From NCBI RefSeq assembly GCF_000717185.1, contig NZ_JNYE01000007.1:43791-107790 (forward strand): a stretch of DNA of 64,000 nt, given 5' to 3'. The position numbers and the translations under genes are program-made. Positions within the stretch are counted from its first letter, which is position 1, and each line of letters begins with the position of its first letter. This stretch comes from Kitasatospora phosalacinea. GTDB lineage: Bacteria > Actinomycetota > Actinomycetes > Streptomycetales > Streptomycetaceae. This document shows, one piece after another, positions 17,376-26,000 of this stretch. Below the pieces are notes generated by a model. It was not told where the DNA came from, ran no database searches, and saw only the letters and a program-made list of their open reading frames with translations.

Positions 17376-17527
17376 AGCTCTCCCAAGGAGGGTGGGTTTT
17401 CGGGGGGTCCGGCGGCCAGTGTGGACGGCGCGGCGGGCGGGCGCACCCGGTTTTCCGGGCCGCGGCGGCTGTCCACAGGCTGGGGACAACACTGTGCGCG
17501 GCGCCCGCCGGAGACACGTCGGACAAC

Positions 17528-17547
17528 TTTCAACTTCTTGGTTGAAA
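17528..17547. promoter_or_regulatory. Inverted repeat upstream of the YceI gene (putative operator)
   Basis: TTTCAAC-ttcttg-GTTGAAA is a perfect 7-bp inverted repeat with a 6-bp spacer, in an AT-rich stretch. The following bases contain more TTGAA and GTGAAC words (to about 17590). YceI genes of streptomycetes are often controlled by MarR-type repressors that bind TTCAA/TTGAA palindromes, so this is a likely operator. No MarR gene lies in the window near it. Confidence 0.6.
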
Positions 17548-17634
17548 CTTGAACCAGATCGGCGTACGGTGAACCACGTGAACAAGTTGAAGCCTCAACA
17601 AACGGCTTCGACCCCCGTCCCGAGGAGAGAAGCC

Positions 17635-18249
17635 ATGGGCATCTTCAACCGCAGCAAGAACACCGCCGCCGCCACCGCCCCGGCCGCCACCGCCGCCCAG
17701 GGCCCGGACCTGGCCCACCTGACCGGCGACTACACCATCGACGCCGCCCACTCCAGGATCGGCTTCGCGGTCCGGCACGCGATGGTCACCAACGTCCGCG
17801 GCGAGTTCGCCGAGTACGAGGGCAAGCTGTACCTGGACGGCAGCAACCCGGCCGCGTCCACCGCCGAACTGGTGATCAAGGTCGCCTCGATCAGCACCGG
17901 CCAGGCCCAGCGCGACGAGCACCTGCGCACCGGCGACTTCTTCGACGCCGCCGCGCACCCGGAGATCACCTTCAGGTCGACCTCCGCCGAGCGGGTCGAC
18001 GGCGACACCTACCGCCTGCACGGCGACCTGACCATCAAGGGCACCACCCGCCCGGTCGCCCTCGACCTGGAGTTCACCGGCGCGGCCACCGACGTGTACG
18101 GCGCCGACCGGGTCGGCTTCGAGGGCGGCACCAGCGTCGACCGCACCGCCTGGGGCCTGACCTACAACGCCGCGCTGGAGACCGGCGGCGTGCTGATCGG
18201 GGAGAAGGTCAAGCTGACGCTGGACGTCTCCGCCGTGCGAGCCTCCTGA
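17635..18249 (+). CDS. YceI family protein
   Basis: The 204-residue protein has an Ala-rich N-terminal tail (1-35) and then a YceI-like lipocalin domain: GDYTIDAAHSRIGFAVRHAMV at the first strand, HLRTGDFFDAAAHPEITF in the middle and LTIKGTTRPVALDLEF near the C-terminus. YceI proteins bind polyisoprenoids or other amphiphiles in a barrel and are induced by base stress in E. coli. There is no signal peptide, so this one is cytoplasmic. An inverted repeat lies about 90 bases upstream, and a hairpin terminator follows at 18289. Confidence 0.92.
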   Translation: MGIFNRSKNTAAATAPAATAAQGPDLAHLTGDYTIDAAHSRIGFAVRHAMVTNVRGEFAEYEGKLYLDGSNPAASTAELVIKVASISTGQAQRDEHLRTGDFFDAAAHPEITFRSTSAERVDGDTYRLHGDLTIKGTTRPVALDLEFTGAATDVYGADRVGFEGGTSVDRTAWGLTYNAALETGGVLIGEKVKLTLDVSAVRAS

Positions 18250-18288
18250 ACCCGCCTGCCCGGGCCGTCAGCGCGGCCTCCCCGGTAC

Positions 18289-18317
18289 CGCCCCCGCCGT
18301 CCCCCTCGGCGGGGGCG
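18289..18317. terminator. Hairpin terminator between YceI and the LysR gene
   Basis: An 11-bp perfect stem (CGCCCCCGCCG and its complement) with a 7-base pyrimidine loop lies 40 bases after the YceI stop and just before the stop of the opposing LysR gene (18336). It can serve both converging transcripts. Confidence 0.75.
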
Positions 18318-18335
18318 CCGCCGTTCCCGGGGTCC

Positions 18336-19301
18336 TCAGCCGACGAGCAGCGCCGCGTCCTCGGGCGGCAGCCAACTGCCCGGCGGGCGGGTCAACCAGC
18401 CCTCGGCGACGGCGAGTTCGGCCGCACGGGCGCGCAGCGCGGCCAGCCCCGGGTGGCGGACGTCCGGGCGGTGCACCAGGCCGACCAGGCTGAGCGGCAC
18501 CGGGTCGACCAGCGGACGGACCACCGCGCCGGGGAAGTCGTGCGCCCCGACGGCGGTCAGCACCGGGCTGCCGTGCCGGGCCAGGTAGCGGGCGAACTCG
18601 GCGCCGCCGACCGGCGGGGTGCGGGCGGGCGCGGCCGTCAGGCCGTGCGCGGCGAGCAGCCGCAGGCCGAGGTCGGTCCACTCGGCGGTGGCGGGCTGCC
18701 CGGCGAACACGTCCACGGGGTGCCCGGCGAGCGCGGCCAGCGGCACGGCGGGCCGGGCGGCCAGCGGGTGGTCCAGCGGCAGGAAGACCGCCAGCGGCTC
18801 CAGCCGGACGGGCAGGTGCACCAGCCGCTCCCGGTCGGCGGCGGGCAGCCCGGCGTACCGGCCGAACGAGGCGTCCAGCCGGTGGGCGGCCAACTCCCTT
18901 GCGGCGGCGGTCAGTCCGCCGCAGTAGCGGGCCAGCAGCTCGGCCTCCGGGCAGTGCCGGCGGGCCGCGGCGAGCACCCGTTCGGCGGCGGAGTCCGGCC
19001 CCCAGCCCTGGCTGTTCAGGTCGACCAGCAGCGCCCTGGTCCCGCCCAGTGCGGTGATCTCGGCCTGCAGCTCCAGCAGTTGGCGCGCCTTGGGGAGCAG
19101 CGCGGCGCCCGCCTCGGTCAACTCCACGCTGCGGGTGGAGCGGTGCAGCAGCACGCAGCCCAACTCCCTTTCCAGCGCCCGGACGTCGCGGCTGACCGCC
19201 TGCTGGGCCAGGTGCAGGCGCTCGGCGGCGCGGCCGAAGTGCAGGGTCTCGGCGACGGCGGCGAAGCTGCGCAGCAGGCGGGGGTGGAGGTCGCGGGGCA
19301 C
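18336..19301 (-). CDS. LysR-family transcriptional regulator
   Basis: The 321-residue protein has an N-terminal winged HTH (LLRSFAAVAETLHFGRAAERL, then QQAVSRDVRALERELGCVLL) and a LysR-type effector domain (about 90-300). It is divergent from an MFS exporter with a 112-base gap, the usual layout for a LysR regulator and its target. The effector is unknown. The GTG at 19301 is the family-typical start, a few residues before the first helix. Confidence 0.9.
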   Translation of the reverse strand: MPRDLHPRLLRSFAAVAETLHFGRAAERLHLAQQAVSRDVRALERELGCVLLHRSTRSVELTEAGAALLPKARQLLELQAEITALGGTRALLVDLNSQGWGPDSAAERVLAAARRHCPEAELLARYCGGLTAAARELAAHRLDASFGRYAGLPAADRERLVHLPVRLEPLAVFLPLDHPLAARPAVPLAALAGHPVDVFAGQPATAEWTDLGLRLLAAHGLTAAPARTPPVGGAEFARYLARHGSPVLTAVGAHDFPGAVVRPLVDPVPLSLVGLVHRPDVRHPGLAALRARAAELAVAEGWLTRPPGSWLPPEDAALLVG

Positions 19302-19413
19302 GCCCGGCAGATTAACAACAGGAAGCGGTGAATGCGGCGGAGCAGGTGTTGGACGCCCCGCTCCCCCGCCCCCGAGGCTGGAGGCCCGCCCACCACCCCC
19401 TTGGAGCCCCTCC

Positions 19414-20610
19414 TTGTCGCTGCCGCTCGCCCGCTACCGCCCCGTGTTCGCCGCCCCCGGCACGCTGGCCTTCACGCTCTCCGGACTGCTCGGCCGGCTC
19501 GCCCTGGCGATGAACGGCGTCTCGGTCGTGGTGCTGGTCGCCGACCGGCGGGGCTCGTACGCGCTGGCCGGGGCGGTCTCCGCGGTCGGCGTGCTGGCGG
19601 GCGCGGTGCTGCTGCCGCTGCTCGGGCGGCTGGTCGACCGCCGCGGGCAGGCCCGGGTCGCGGTGCCCGCGGTGCTGGCCTCCGCGCTGCCGACGGCGGG
19701 ACTGCTGCTGTGCGTGCGCTCCGGCGCCCCCGCCTGGACGCTCTTCCTGTGCTGGGCGCTGTCCGGCAGCAGCCCCGACCTGGGCGGCATGGCCCGGGCC
19801 CGCTGGGCGCACCTGCACCGCGCGGACCCGGCCGTGCTGCACCGGGCCAACGCGCTGGAGCAGTCGCTGGACGAGCTGTGCTTCATGGCCGGTCCGGTGC
19901 TCGGCATGGTCCTGTGCACCGCCGTCGCCCCCGAGGCCGGGCTGCTCGCCGCCTGGGCGCTGGGCACCGCGGGCACCCTGCTGTTCGCCGCCCAGCGCGC
20001 CACCGAACCGCCCCCGGCCGCCCGACGGCCCTCCCGCGCGAAGGGGTTGCTCCGTACGCCGGGCCTGCCGCCGCTGCTCGCGGTGTTCCTGGCCGCCGGG
20101 GTGCTGTTCGGCTCGCTGGAGGTGACCACGCTCGCGTACACCGACGCGCTCGGCCGGCAGTCGGCCGGGGGCGGGCTGCTGGCCCTGGTCGCGGCCGGGT
20201 CCTGCGCCTCGGGGCTGGTGTTCGGCGCCATCCGGCCGCGCCGCCCGGTGGCGGTGCGGCTGGCGCTGGGCACCGGCGCGATGGCCGTCCTGATGCTGCT
20301 GCCGCCGGTGGCGGGCCTGGCCGGGGCGGGCGTCCCGGTGCTGGGTGCGGCACTGCTGGCGGCCGGGTCGGGCACCGCGCCGACCATGGTCAGCGGCATG
20401 ACGCTCGCCCAACACCTGCTGCCCGCACACCGGTTGAACGAAGGGATGGCACTGGCGGTCTCGGCGATCCTGGTCGGCATCTCGACCGGGGCGACCCTCG
20501 GCGGCACCCTCGCCCAGCACACCGCACCCGGCACCGGCTACCTGCTGCCGTCCGGCGCCGCCGTGCTGGCCCTGCTGGCGGCCACCCGCCTTGCCGGAAA
20601 GGCAAATTGA
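19414..20610 (+). CDS. MFS transporter
   Basis: The 398-residue protein has about twelve hydrophobic helices, starting around residue 20 and with a basic loop LGRLVDRRGQARV after helix 2 resembling the MFS loop. It looks like a drug-efflux-type permease. The reading frame begins with a TTG at 19414 (GGAG 9 bases upstream) or a GTG at 19444; no ATG is well placed. Divergence from the LysR gene suggests LysR control. A short gap leads to the converging GNAT gene. Confidence 0.85.
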   Translation: MSLPLARYRPVFAAPGTLAFTLSGLLGRLALAMNGVSVVVLVADRRGSYALAGAVSAVGVLAGAVLLPLLGRLVDRRGQARVAVPAVLASALPTAGLLLCVRSGAPAWTLFLCWALSGSSPDLGGMARARWAHLHRADPAVLHRANALEQSLDELCFMAGPVLGMVLCTAVAPEAGLLAAWALGTAGTLLFAAQRATEPPPAARRPSRAKGLLRTPGLPPLLAVFLAAGVLFGSLEVTTLAYTDALGRQSAGGGLLALVAAGSCASGLVFGAIRPRRPVAVRLALGTGAMAVLMLLPPVAGLAGAGVPVLGAALLAAGSGTAPTMVSGMTLAQHLLPAHRLNEGMALAVSAILVGISTGATLGGTLAQHTAPGTGYLLPSGAAVLALLAATRLAGKAN

Positions 20611-20721
20611 CGGAGCACCAGCGATGGCCGTCCGCACCCTCGGGCGGCGGCACCGCCCGGCCGGGCCCCGCCGGTTCGAGCACCGCACTCCTCCTTGCCG
20701 CCCGAGGAAATGGACGCGGGG

Positions 20722-21294
20722 TCAGCGCCAGCCGTACGCGTACTCGGGCAGCCGCGTCCCGTCCGGGAAGTGCGCGGTGCCGCGGCCCAGGCGGCGGGCG
20801 CCGTGCCGCTCGTAGAAGGCGATCGCGCGCCGGTTGGCGGCCAGCACGTCGAGCCGGACGGGCGCCTGCGGGAAGCGGGCCAGTGCGGCGTGCAGCAGGT
20901 GGGTGCCGATGCCGCGGCCGGTGCGGTCGGGGCGGACGTGCAACTGCTCCAGCCGGACTTCGCCGCCGTCCGGCACCAGGTGGGCGAAGCCGAGCGCGGG
21001 GCCGCCCGGGCCGTCCTCGGCGAGCAGCAGGACGGGCGCGTCGGCGGGCGTCCCGTAGTCGGCGTCCAGCCGGAGCGTCCAGAGCAGTTCCTGGTCGGCG
21101 GCCTCTGCGTCCAGCACCCACCGCGGCACCAGCCCGGCGCACGCGCTGCGGCGGCCCGCGGTGTGCAGCCGGGCGACGGCGGCGGCGTCCGCGGCGCCGC
21201 CCTCGCGCAGGGCGGGCGGGGGCGACAGGGGCAGCAGGGGCGGCAGGACGGGCGGGGGCAGCGGGGACGACGGGGTGCGGTCGGCGGCGGGCAT
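20722..21294 (-). CDS. GNAT-family N-acetyltransferase
   Basis: The 190-residue protein has a short Pro-rich start and then a GNAT fold. The acetyl-CoA loop is VRPDRTGRGIGTHLL (R/Q-x-x-G-x-G/A) near residues 125-139, followed by LDVLAANRRAIAFYERHGA and a C-terminal YAYGWR. The substrate cannot be read from the sequence. The ATG at 21294 fits the domain; the frame continues open upstream without similarity. It converges with the MFS gene. Confidence 0.88.
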   Translation of the reverse strand: MPAADRTPSSPLPPPVLPPLLPLSPPPALREGGAADAAAVARLHTAGRRSACAGLVPRWVLDAEAADQELLWTLRLDADYGTPADAPVLLLAEDGPGGPALGFAHLVPDGGEVRLEQLHVRPDRTGRGIGTHLLHAALARFPQAPVRLDVLAANRRAIAFYERHGARRLGRGTAHFPDGTRLPEYAYGWR

Positions 21295-21634
21295 CCGGCC
21301 AGCCTTCCACACCTGCCCCGCCCGGTCGCGCCAGGCTTTCCGCGCCGGGCTTTCCGTGCCGCGGGGGTTGAGCGTGCCCGAACCGTGCCCTAGAGTCGTC
21401 CCCACAGGTTTCTGAACATGTTCGAAACCTTGCCGCTGACCGCCGGGGGGAAGCCGTCCGCCCGGCCGGAACGCCGGACGGACCGGTCGGCGCGCCCGCA
21501 CGACCGACCCGGTGCCGGGGGGCACCGGGCACGCCCCCGGCTTCCGATTCGCCCTCCCGGTCCGGAGTTGTCCCGGTCCGGGCTAGGCTCGGGCCCGTAG
21601 GCGACCGTGACGGAAGCGAATCAGGCGGGGCGAG
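21295..21634. promoter_or_regulatory. Intergenic region upstream of a TetR gene
   Basis: These 340 bases separate the divergent GNAT and TetR genes. They contain an imperfect palindrome at 21407-21429 and otherwise GC-rich sequence with short open frames that have no coding character. I see no further conserved site. Confidence 0.4.
21407..21429. promoter_or_regulatory. Palindrome centred on GAACATGTTC
   Basis: GGTTTCtGAACATGTTCGAAACC is symmetric apart from one extra T. The centre GAACATGTTC is a perfect 10-bp palindrome and the arms GGTTT/AAACC pair. Its size suits a TetR-family dimer and a TetR gene starts about 205 bases downstream, so an operator is likely. The 2-base spacing of GAAC/GTTC does not fit the LexA box. 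Confidence 0.55.
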
Positions 21635-22459
21635 GTGTCAGGGAACGGCCAGGAGCAGGCTCAGCAGCGCCCGGTGGGGTCCGGCGGCGCGGAGGGCGCG
21701 AGCGACAGCGGCGGGCAGGCCACCGGCCTGCCCGCGTCCGGCGAACTGGCGGGCGGGCGGGCCCAGCCGAAGACCGACAAGAGCGAGGCCACCCGCGCCC
21801 TGATCCTGGAGACCGCGATGCGGCTGTTCCAGGAGCGCGGCTACGAGAAGACCACCATGCGGGCGATCGCCACCGAGGCGGGCGTCTCGGTCGGCAGCGC
21901 GTACTACTACTTCTCGGCGAAGGAGTTCCTGATCCAGGGCTTCTACGACCGGATGACCTACGACCACGCCGCCGACGCCCAGGCCCGGATGGCGCACACC
22001 CGCGACTTCGCGCAGCGCCTCCAGATCGCGATCGACTCCTGGATCGACACCGCCGCGCCGTACCACGAGTTCTCCGCCCAGTTCTTCCGCACCGCCGCCG
22101 ACCCGACCAGCTCGCTCAGCCCGTTCTCCAACGAGTCCCACCCCGCCCGCGCCACCGCCGTCGAGCTCTTCCGCGAGGTGCTGCAGGGCTCCGACCTCGC
22201 CCCCAAGCTGGACGCCGAGCTGGTCGAGCTGCTGCCCGACGTGCTCTGGCTGCACCTGATGGTCGTCGTCCTCTACTGGGTCTTCGACCGCACCCCCGAC
22301 ACCGAGCGCACCCGCGAGTTCGTCCGCCGCTCCACCCCCCTGGTGGCCCGGCTGATCAACCTCTCCCGCTACCGGGTCTTCCGCCCCCTGGTGCGCGACG
22401 CAAAGGGCCTGATCCAGGACTTCGTCCTGCCCAGCATCGGCAAGTCCATCGTCAAGTGA
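21635..22459 (+). CDS. TetR-family transcriptional regulator
   Basis: The 274-residue protein has a disordered Gly/Gln-rich N-terminus (1-45), then a TetR HTH (about 50-97, ALILETAMRLFQERGYEKTT and VGSAYYYFSAKEFL) and a helical ligand domain with many aromatic residues (YHEFSAQFFRTA, WLHLMVVVLYWVFDRTPDTE). The long C-terminal domain ends in IGKSIVK. It may bind a hydrophobic ligand. GTG at 21635 is the most likely start; the ribosome binding site is weak, so the true start could be slightly downstream. Confidence 0.88.
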   Translation: MSGNGQEQAQQRPVGSGGAEGASDSGGQATGLPASGELAGGRAQPKTDKSEATRALILETAMRLFQERGYEKTTMRAIATEAGVSVGSAYYYFSAKEFLIQGFYDRMTYDHAADAQARMAHTRDFAQRLQIAIDSWIDTAAPYHEFSAQFFRTAADPTSSLSPFSNESHPARATAVELFREVLQGSDLAPKLDAELVELLPDVLWLHLMVVVLYWVFDRTPDTERTREFVRRSTPLVARLINLSRYRVFRPLVRDAKGLIQDFVLPSIGKSIVK

Positions 22460-22938
22460 CGCCCCGCCGGGCGGCCGACCGCGCCGTCCGGCGCTCCGGC
22501 CGGGGGAACGAGCCGGGTGCCGCACTCACCCCGACCCGCCGCAACGGTCGCCGCGGGGGCCCGCCCGGGCCGGGGCGGCACGAGGACCGGCCGGGCGACG
22601 GGGCGGGGCCCCGTGCGGACGGCGATCCGGGTGGCGGGGCCGTGGACCAGCGGCAGCCTGGGCATGATCGTGCGACGCAGCGCGTGCAGGGAGAGCGGAT
22701 GCCGGAACCGGGAGCACACCGGGAGGGTGTTCGGCGGTCGGGCGGGCAGCGGCGGTGGCGGCGTGGCCTGGGCGCGGGCGGCACCCGCCCGATGACGACC
22801 GTGACGGCCGTGACGACCGTGACGGCGACGGCTGCCGTGGCTGCCATCGCTGCCGGAGAGGCACCGGGCGAGCCCGAGGACGACGAGGAGTGCGGAGACG
22901 GCCACGCAGGGTGTCACCCAGGCGCTAGGCTGGAACAT
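22369..22938 (-). CDS. Doubtful open frame: small membrane protein with Arg/His-rich tail
   Basis: A leftward frame from the ATG at 22938 (AAGGGG 8 bases upstream) codes for one hydrophobic helix at residues 8-27 (VTPCVAVSALLVVLGLARCL), then a strongly repetitive Gly-Arg-His segment and a long Pro/Arg-rich part. It has G/C-rich third positions but overlaps the end of the TetR gene by about 90 bases, which argues against the full length. Either a shorter protein or no gene is possible. Confidence 0.25.
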   Translation of the reverse strand: MFQPSAWVTPCVAVSALLVVLGLARCLSGSDGSHGSRRRHGRHGRHGRHRAGAARAQATPPPPLPARPPNTLPVCSRFRHPLSLHALRRTIMPRLPLVHGPATRIAVRTGPRPVARPVLVPPRPGRAPAATVAAGRGECGTRLVPPAGAPDGAVGRPAGRHLTMDLPMLGRTKSWIRPFASRTRGRKTR

Positions 22939-23293
22939 GTCGGAGCCCCTTGAGCTTGCAGGGTTCGGGAGTCGCTCCGACGCCGCCCCGGGGGTGTTCC
23001 TGCACCCACCGGGGCACTTCTTCCACTGCCGCGGGCGACTCGAATGACCCGAACGCTATGCAGGGGCAAGGGACCTGTCGACCCGTCAGATTCGAACGGG
23101 AACGACCGCCCTGAACTCGCGTTCACCCCTCCGGGTGGTCACGGCCGCCCGCATCGGCCCAGCTCACCTGCCGTACGCAAGAGTTGCGCCCGTTCTGCGC
23201 CAACTCCGCGCCATCGCAAGGAAGTTCGACGCTCGCAAGGGTGAATTCCGACCTCCTCCGGTTGACGTCCGGCCCCTGGGCGCGTGCTCCCGG
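22939..23293. other. Gene-free stretch between a TetR region and the Eis-like gene
   Basis: These 355 bases are less GC-rich than the genes around them and lie after the stop of the leftward acetyltransferase gene. I see only short dyads (for example GTGttcctgCAC near 22995) and nothing I can name. Confidence 0.4.
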
Positions 23294-24589
23294 TCAGAAG
23301 CTGTCCAGGTTCCAGGGGGCGCGGGCGGTGCGCAGCAGGGTGTCGGCGCGGGCGGCCGCGCCCGGGGTCAGCTCGGTGAGCAGGGCGGCGTCGGCGAGAA
23401 CCGCTGCGCTGCCGCCGCCGAGGTAGAGCGAGCCGAGCCGGGAGACGTCGAGCGCCAGGTCGGCGGGGCCGTCGGTGCGGACGATCCGGCCGGTGCCGTC
23501 GGCGGCGGCCTCCAGGGCCCAGCGCCCGGCCGTCCAGCCTTCGCGGTCGGTGACGTCCAGCACCAGGCGGCCGGGGGCCTCGTAGCGGCGGGCGGCGAAC
23601 GCGGCGGGCAGGTCGAGCAGCCGCAGCCAGGTGAAGTCGGCGGTCTCCTCGTGCGGCTTGACCCCGCGCGGGTCGTTGAGCAGCAGCGGCAGCGGGTCGC
23701 CGACCCCGAGGTGGGGGGCGACGACGTGGCGCACCCAGTCGACGGAGAAGGCGAACGTCCAGAGCGCGTTGGCGGTCTTCCGGTCGAGCGCGATGAAGTC
23801 CCGGACGGTCAGCGGGCAGTCCGGGTAGGCACCGTCCCACTTGTCGTCGACGGTGTAGTTGATCATGCCGGTGAGGGTGCCGTCGGCGGTGCGGTGGAAG
23901 GCGGTGAAGCCCTCCCTCCGGTCGAAGCCGGGCAGGTCGACCTCGCCGGCCCGCAGCCGCCACCAGGGCTCGGGGCGGCCGATCGCGCCGGGCTGGGTGG
24001 GGCGCCAGCGCTCGTGCAGTTCGGGGCCGTGCTTGCGGAACTCCTCCGGGGTGGCGAAGTCGATCCGGTGGCCCTCGTGCACGGGCAGCCCGGCCCGGAC
24101 GCCGCCGGAACGCAGCACGTCCACCCGCCAGCCGGCCAGCGGGACGGCCGAGCCGAAGCCGAAGCGGCCGTAGATGTTGTGCTCGGCGGCGATCAGGATC
24201 GCAGCGGCCGCACCGCGCTCGCGGGCCGCGGCCAGGTCGTGCCGCATCATGCCGCTGAGCAGGCCGCGCCGCCGGTGGGTGGCGTTGACGGTGACGCCGG
24301 TGATCGCGTCGACCGGCAGCTGCGCCCCGCCGGGCAAGGTCAGTTCGGTGTCGAAGCTGCGGAAGGTCGCCACGCAGCGCGCCCGCCCGCCCGCCGCCGG
24401 ACCGCCGTGGTCGAAGGCCCCCAGCATCCGCCCCGGCTCGTACAGCAGCTCCCGCCACTCCGTCGCCGGGGCGACGTGCGGGCGCATGAACCCGAGCGCG
24501 ATCGCCCGGTCCCAGTCGGCCAGTTCCTCGTGGGTGATCGGCCGGATCTCGATGCCCTGGTCGGGGCCCTGCTGTGCGTCGTTGCCCAT
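23294..24589 (-). CDS. Eis-like GNAT N-acetyltransferase
   Basis: The 431-residue protein has the three-part Eis layout: an N-terminal GNAT domain with VDAITGVTVNATHRRRGLL (acetyl-CoA loop, about 94-112) and YGRFGFG, a second GNAT-like domain (about 155-290) and a C-terminal sterol-carrier-like domain ending in the conserved terminal PWNLDSF. In Eis the terminal carboxylate and a Tyr take part in catalysis. Mycobacterial Eis acetylates aminoglycosides at several amines, but streptomycete homologues have varied substrates. It is followed on the same strand by nothing for 350 bases. Confidence 0.85.
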   Translation of the reverse strand: MGNDAQQGPDQGIEIRPITHEELADWDRAIALGFMRPHVAPATEWRELLYEPGRMLGAFDHGGPAAGGRARCVATFRSFDTELTLPGGAQLPVDAITGVTVNATHRRRGLLSGMMRHDLAAARERGAAAAILIAAEHNIYGRFGFGSAVPLAGWRVDVLRSGGVRAGLPVHEGHRIDFATPEEFRKHGPELHERWRPTQPGAIGRPEPWWRLRAGEVDLPGFDRREGFTAFHRTADGTLTGMINYTVDDKWDGAYPDCPLTVRDFIALDRKTANALWTFAFSVDWVRHVVAPHLGVGDPLPLLLNDPRGVKPHEETADFTWLRLLDLPAAFAARRYEAPGRLVLDVTDREGWTAGRWALEAAADGTGRIVRTDGPADLALDVSRLGSLYLGGGSAAVLADAALLTELTPGAAARADTLLRTARAPWNLDSF

Positions 24590-24674
24590 CGGGCCACCGT
24601 ACGACGACCCCCGAACCCCGGCACCCGGTTTTCCGCCGGGCCCACCGCGGCCGGTTCCTCCGCGGCCGGGCGCG

Positions 24675-26000
24675 CTACGGCCGGGCGTAGAAGTCCGGGC
24701 GTCCCATGATCCAGAGGCTGGCCTGCTTGATGGCCGTGCCGGGGCGGGGGGCCTCGATCATCTGGTCGTCGCCGAGGTAGATGGCGACGTGGTAGATGTC
24801 CGCGGCGCGGCCGGTCTTGGTCCAGAACACCAGGTCGCCGGGGCGGAGTTGGGCGTAGCTGACCGGGGTGGACTCGGCGTACTGGTCGGCCGCGAAGTGG
24901 GTGAGCCGCTTGCCGCCGAGGCGCCAGGCCATCATGGTCAGGCCGGAGCAGTCGTAGCCCTGCGGGCCCTCGCCGCCCCAGATGTAGGGCAGGCCGATGA
25001 CGGAGCGGGCGAAGGCGAGGGCGGCCGCGGAGCCGCCCGCCGACCAGGCGCTCTCGCGCTGCGGGGCGGGGCGGTGGCGGGCGGCGTCGGCGGCCGCGGC
25101 CTCGGCGGCGGCGGCCGCTTCGGCCTCGGCCTGGGCGCGCCGGGCGGCCTCCTCGGCCTCGCGGGCGGCGATGGCGTCGAGCGCCTCCTGGCGCTGGCGT
25201 TCGAGCTCGACGGTGGTGTTGCGGGCGGCGGCGAGTTCGGCGAGCAGGGTCTCCCGGCGGGCGGCGGCCTCGGTGACCCGGGCCTGCTGGTCGGCGACGC
25301 GCTGCTGGGCACGCTCCTTGGCGGTGCGGACCGTACCGGCGGCGGTGCGGGCGGCGGCCTCGGCGCTGCGGGCCTCGTCGGCGGCGCGGGCGGCGGCCTG
25401 CGCGGTGGCGGTGGCGTCGTCGAGGATCTGCCTGGTCCGGGCGCCCGCGGTGCCGATGGCGGCGGCCCGCTCGGAGAGCGAGGCAGTGCCCCGCGCGTCC
25501 AGCAGGGCGTTGATGGCCGAGAGTTGGGGCGAGGCGCCCTGCCGGTAGATCTCGGCGAGCAGCCCGGCGGCCCGGTCGGCGGCTTCGGCGCGGGCGGTCT
25601 CGGCGGCGGCCGAGCGCCCGGCGGCGGCCCGGGCGGCCTGCTCGGCGCGGGCGAGCCGGACGAGTGCGCCGTTGTACGCCTCGACGGCCTGTTCGGCGCT
25701 CTGCCCGGCCCGGTCGAGTTCGCCCCGGGCGGCGGCCAGCAGGGCTTCGAGGGCGGTGGCGTCGGCGGCCTTGGCGTCGGCTTCGGCGTGGGCGCGGGCG
25801 ACGTCCTCCGCGGTGGGGAACCCGGGTTCCGGGTCGTCGGCGGGCCGGGCGGCGGGGGCCGCCGCGAACGCCCCGGTGGCGAACGCCCCGGCGGCGGGGG
25901 CCGCCGCGGGAGCCGGGGCCGCGGGGGCGTTCGCGGCGGGCAGCAGGGCGAGCAGGGAGGCGGTGGCGAGGAGGAGGGTGGGGAGGAGCCTGCGCGGCAT
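24675..26000 (-). CDS. Secreted NlpC/P60 peptidoglycan hydrolase with coiled coil
   Basis: The 441-residue protein has a signal peptide (MPRRLL followed by a hydrophobic core and an Ala-rich cleavage region, about 1-27), a long Ala/Glu/Arg-rich coiled coil (about 60-310) like that of RipA or PcsB, and a C-terminal NlpC/P60 domain. The catalytic Cys is in YDCSGLTMMAW (about 347-357) and the His is in YHVAIYLGDDQMIEAP (about 402). It would cleave D-Glu-mesoDAP-type stem peptide bonds outside the cell. The start has GAGAGGA upstream. Dyads in the leader (26059-26076) could be regulatory. Confidence 0.92.
   Translation of the reverse strand: MPRRLLPTLLLATASLLALLPAANAPAAPAPAAAPAAGAFATGAFAAAPAARPADDPEPGFPTAEDVARAHAEADAKAADATALEALLAAARGELDRAGQSAEQAVEAYNGALVRLARAEQAARAAAGRSAAAETARAEAADRAAGLLAEIYRQGASPQLSAINALLDARGTASLSERAAAIGTAGARTRQILDDATATAQAAARAADEARSAEAAARTAAGTVRTAKERAQQRVADQQARVTEAAARRETLLAELAAARNTTVELERQRQEALDAIAAREAEEAARRAQAEAEAAAAAEAAAADAARHRPAPQRESAWSAGGSAAALAFARSVIGLPYIWGGEGPQGYDCSGLTMMAWRLGGKRLTHFAADQYAESTPVSYAQLRPGDLVFWTKTGRAADIYHVAIYLGDDQMIEAPRPGTAIKQASLWIMGRPDFYARP

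Noticed and set aside
21411..21425. LexA (SOS) box from GAAC/GTTC words
   Set aside because: The actinobacterial LexA box needs four bases between GAAC and GTTC; here there are two.
21418..21600. 60-residue plus-strand open frame
   Set aside because: It begins inside the palindrome, has no ribosome binding site and an Arg/Pro-only composition.
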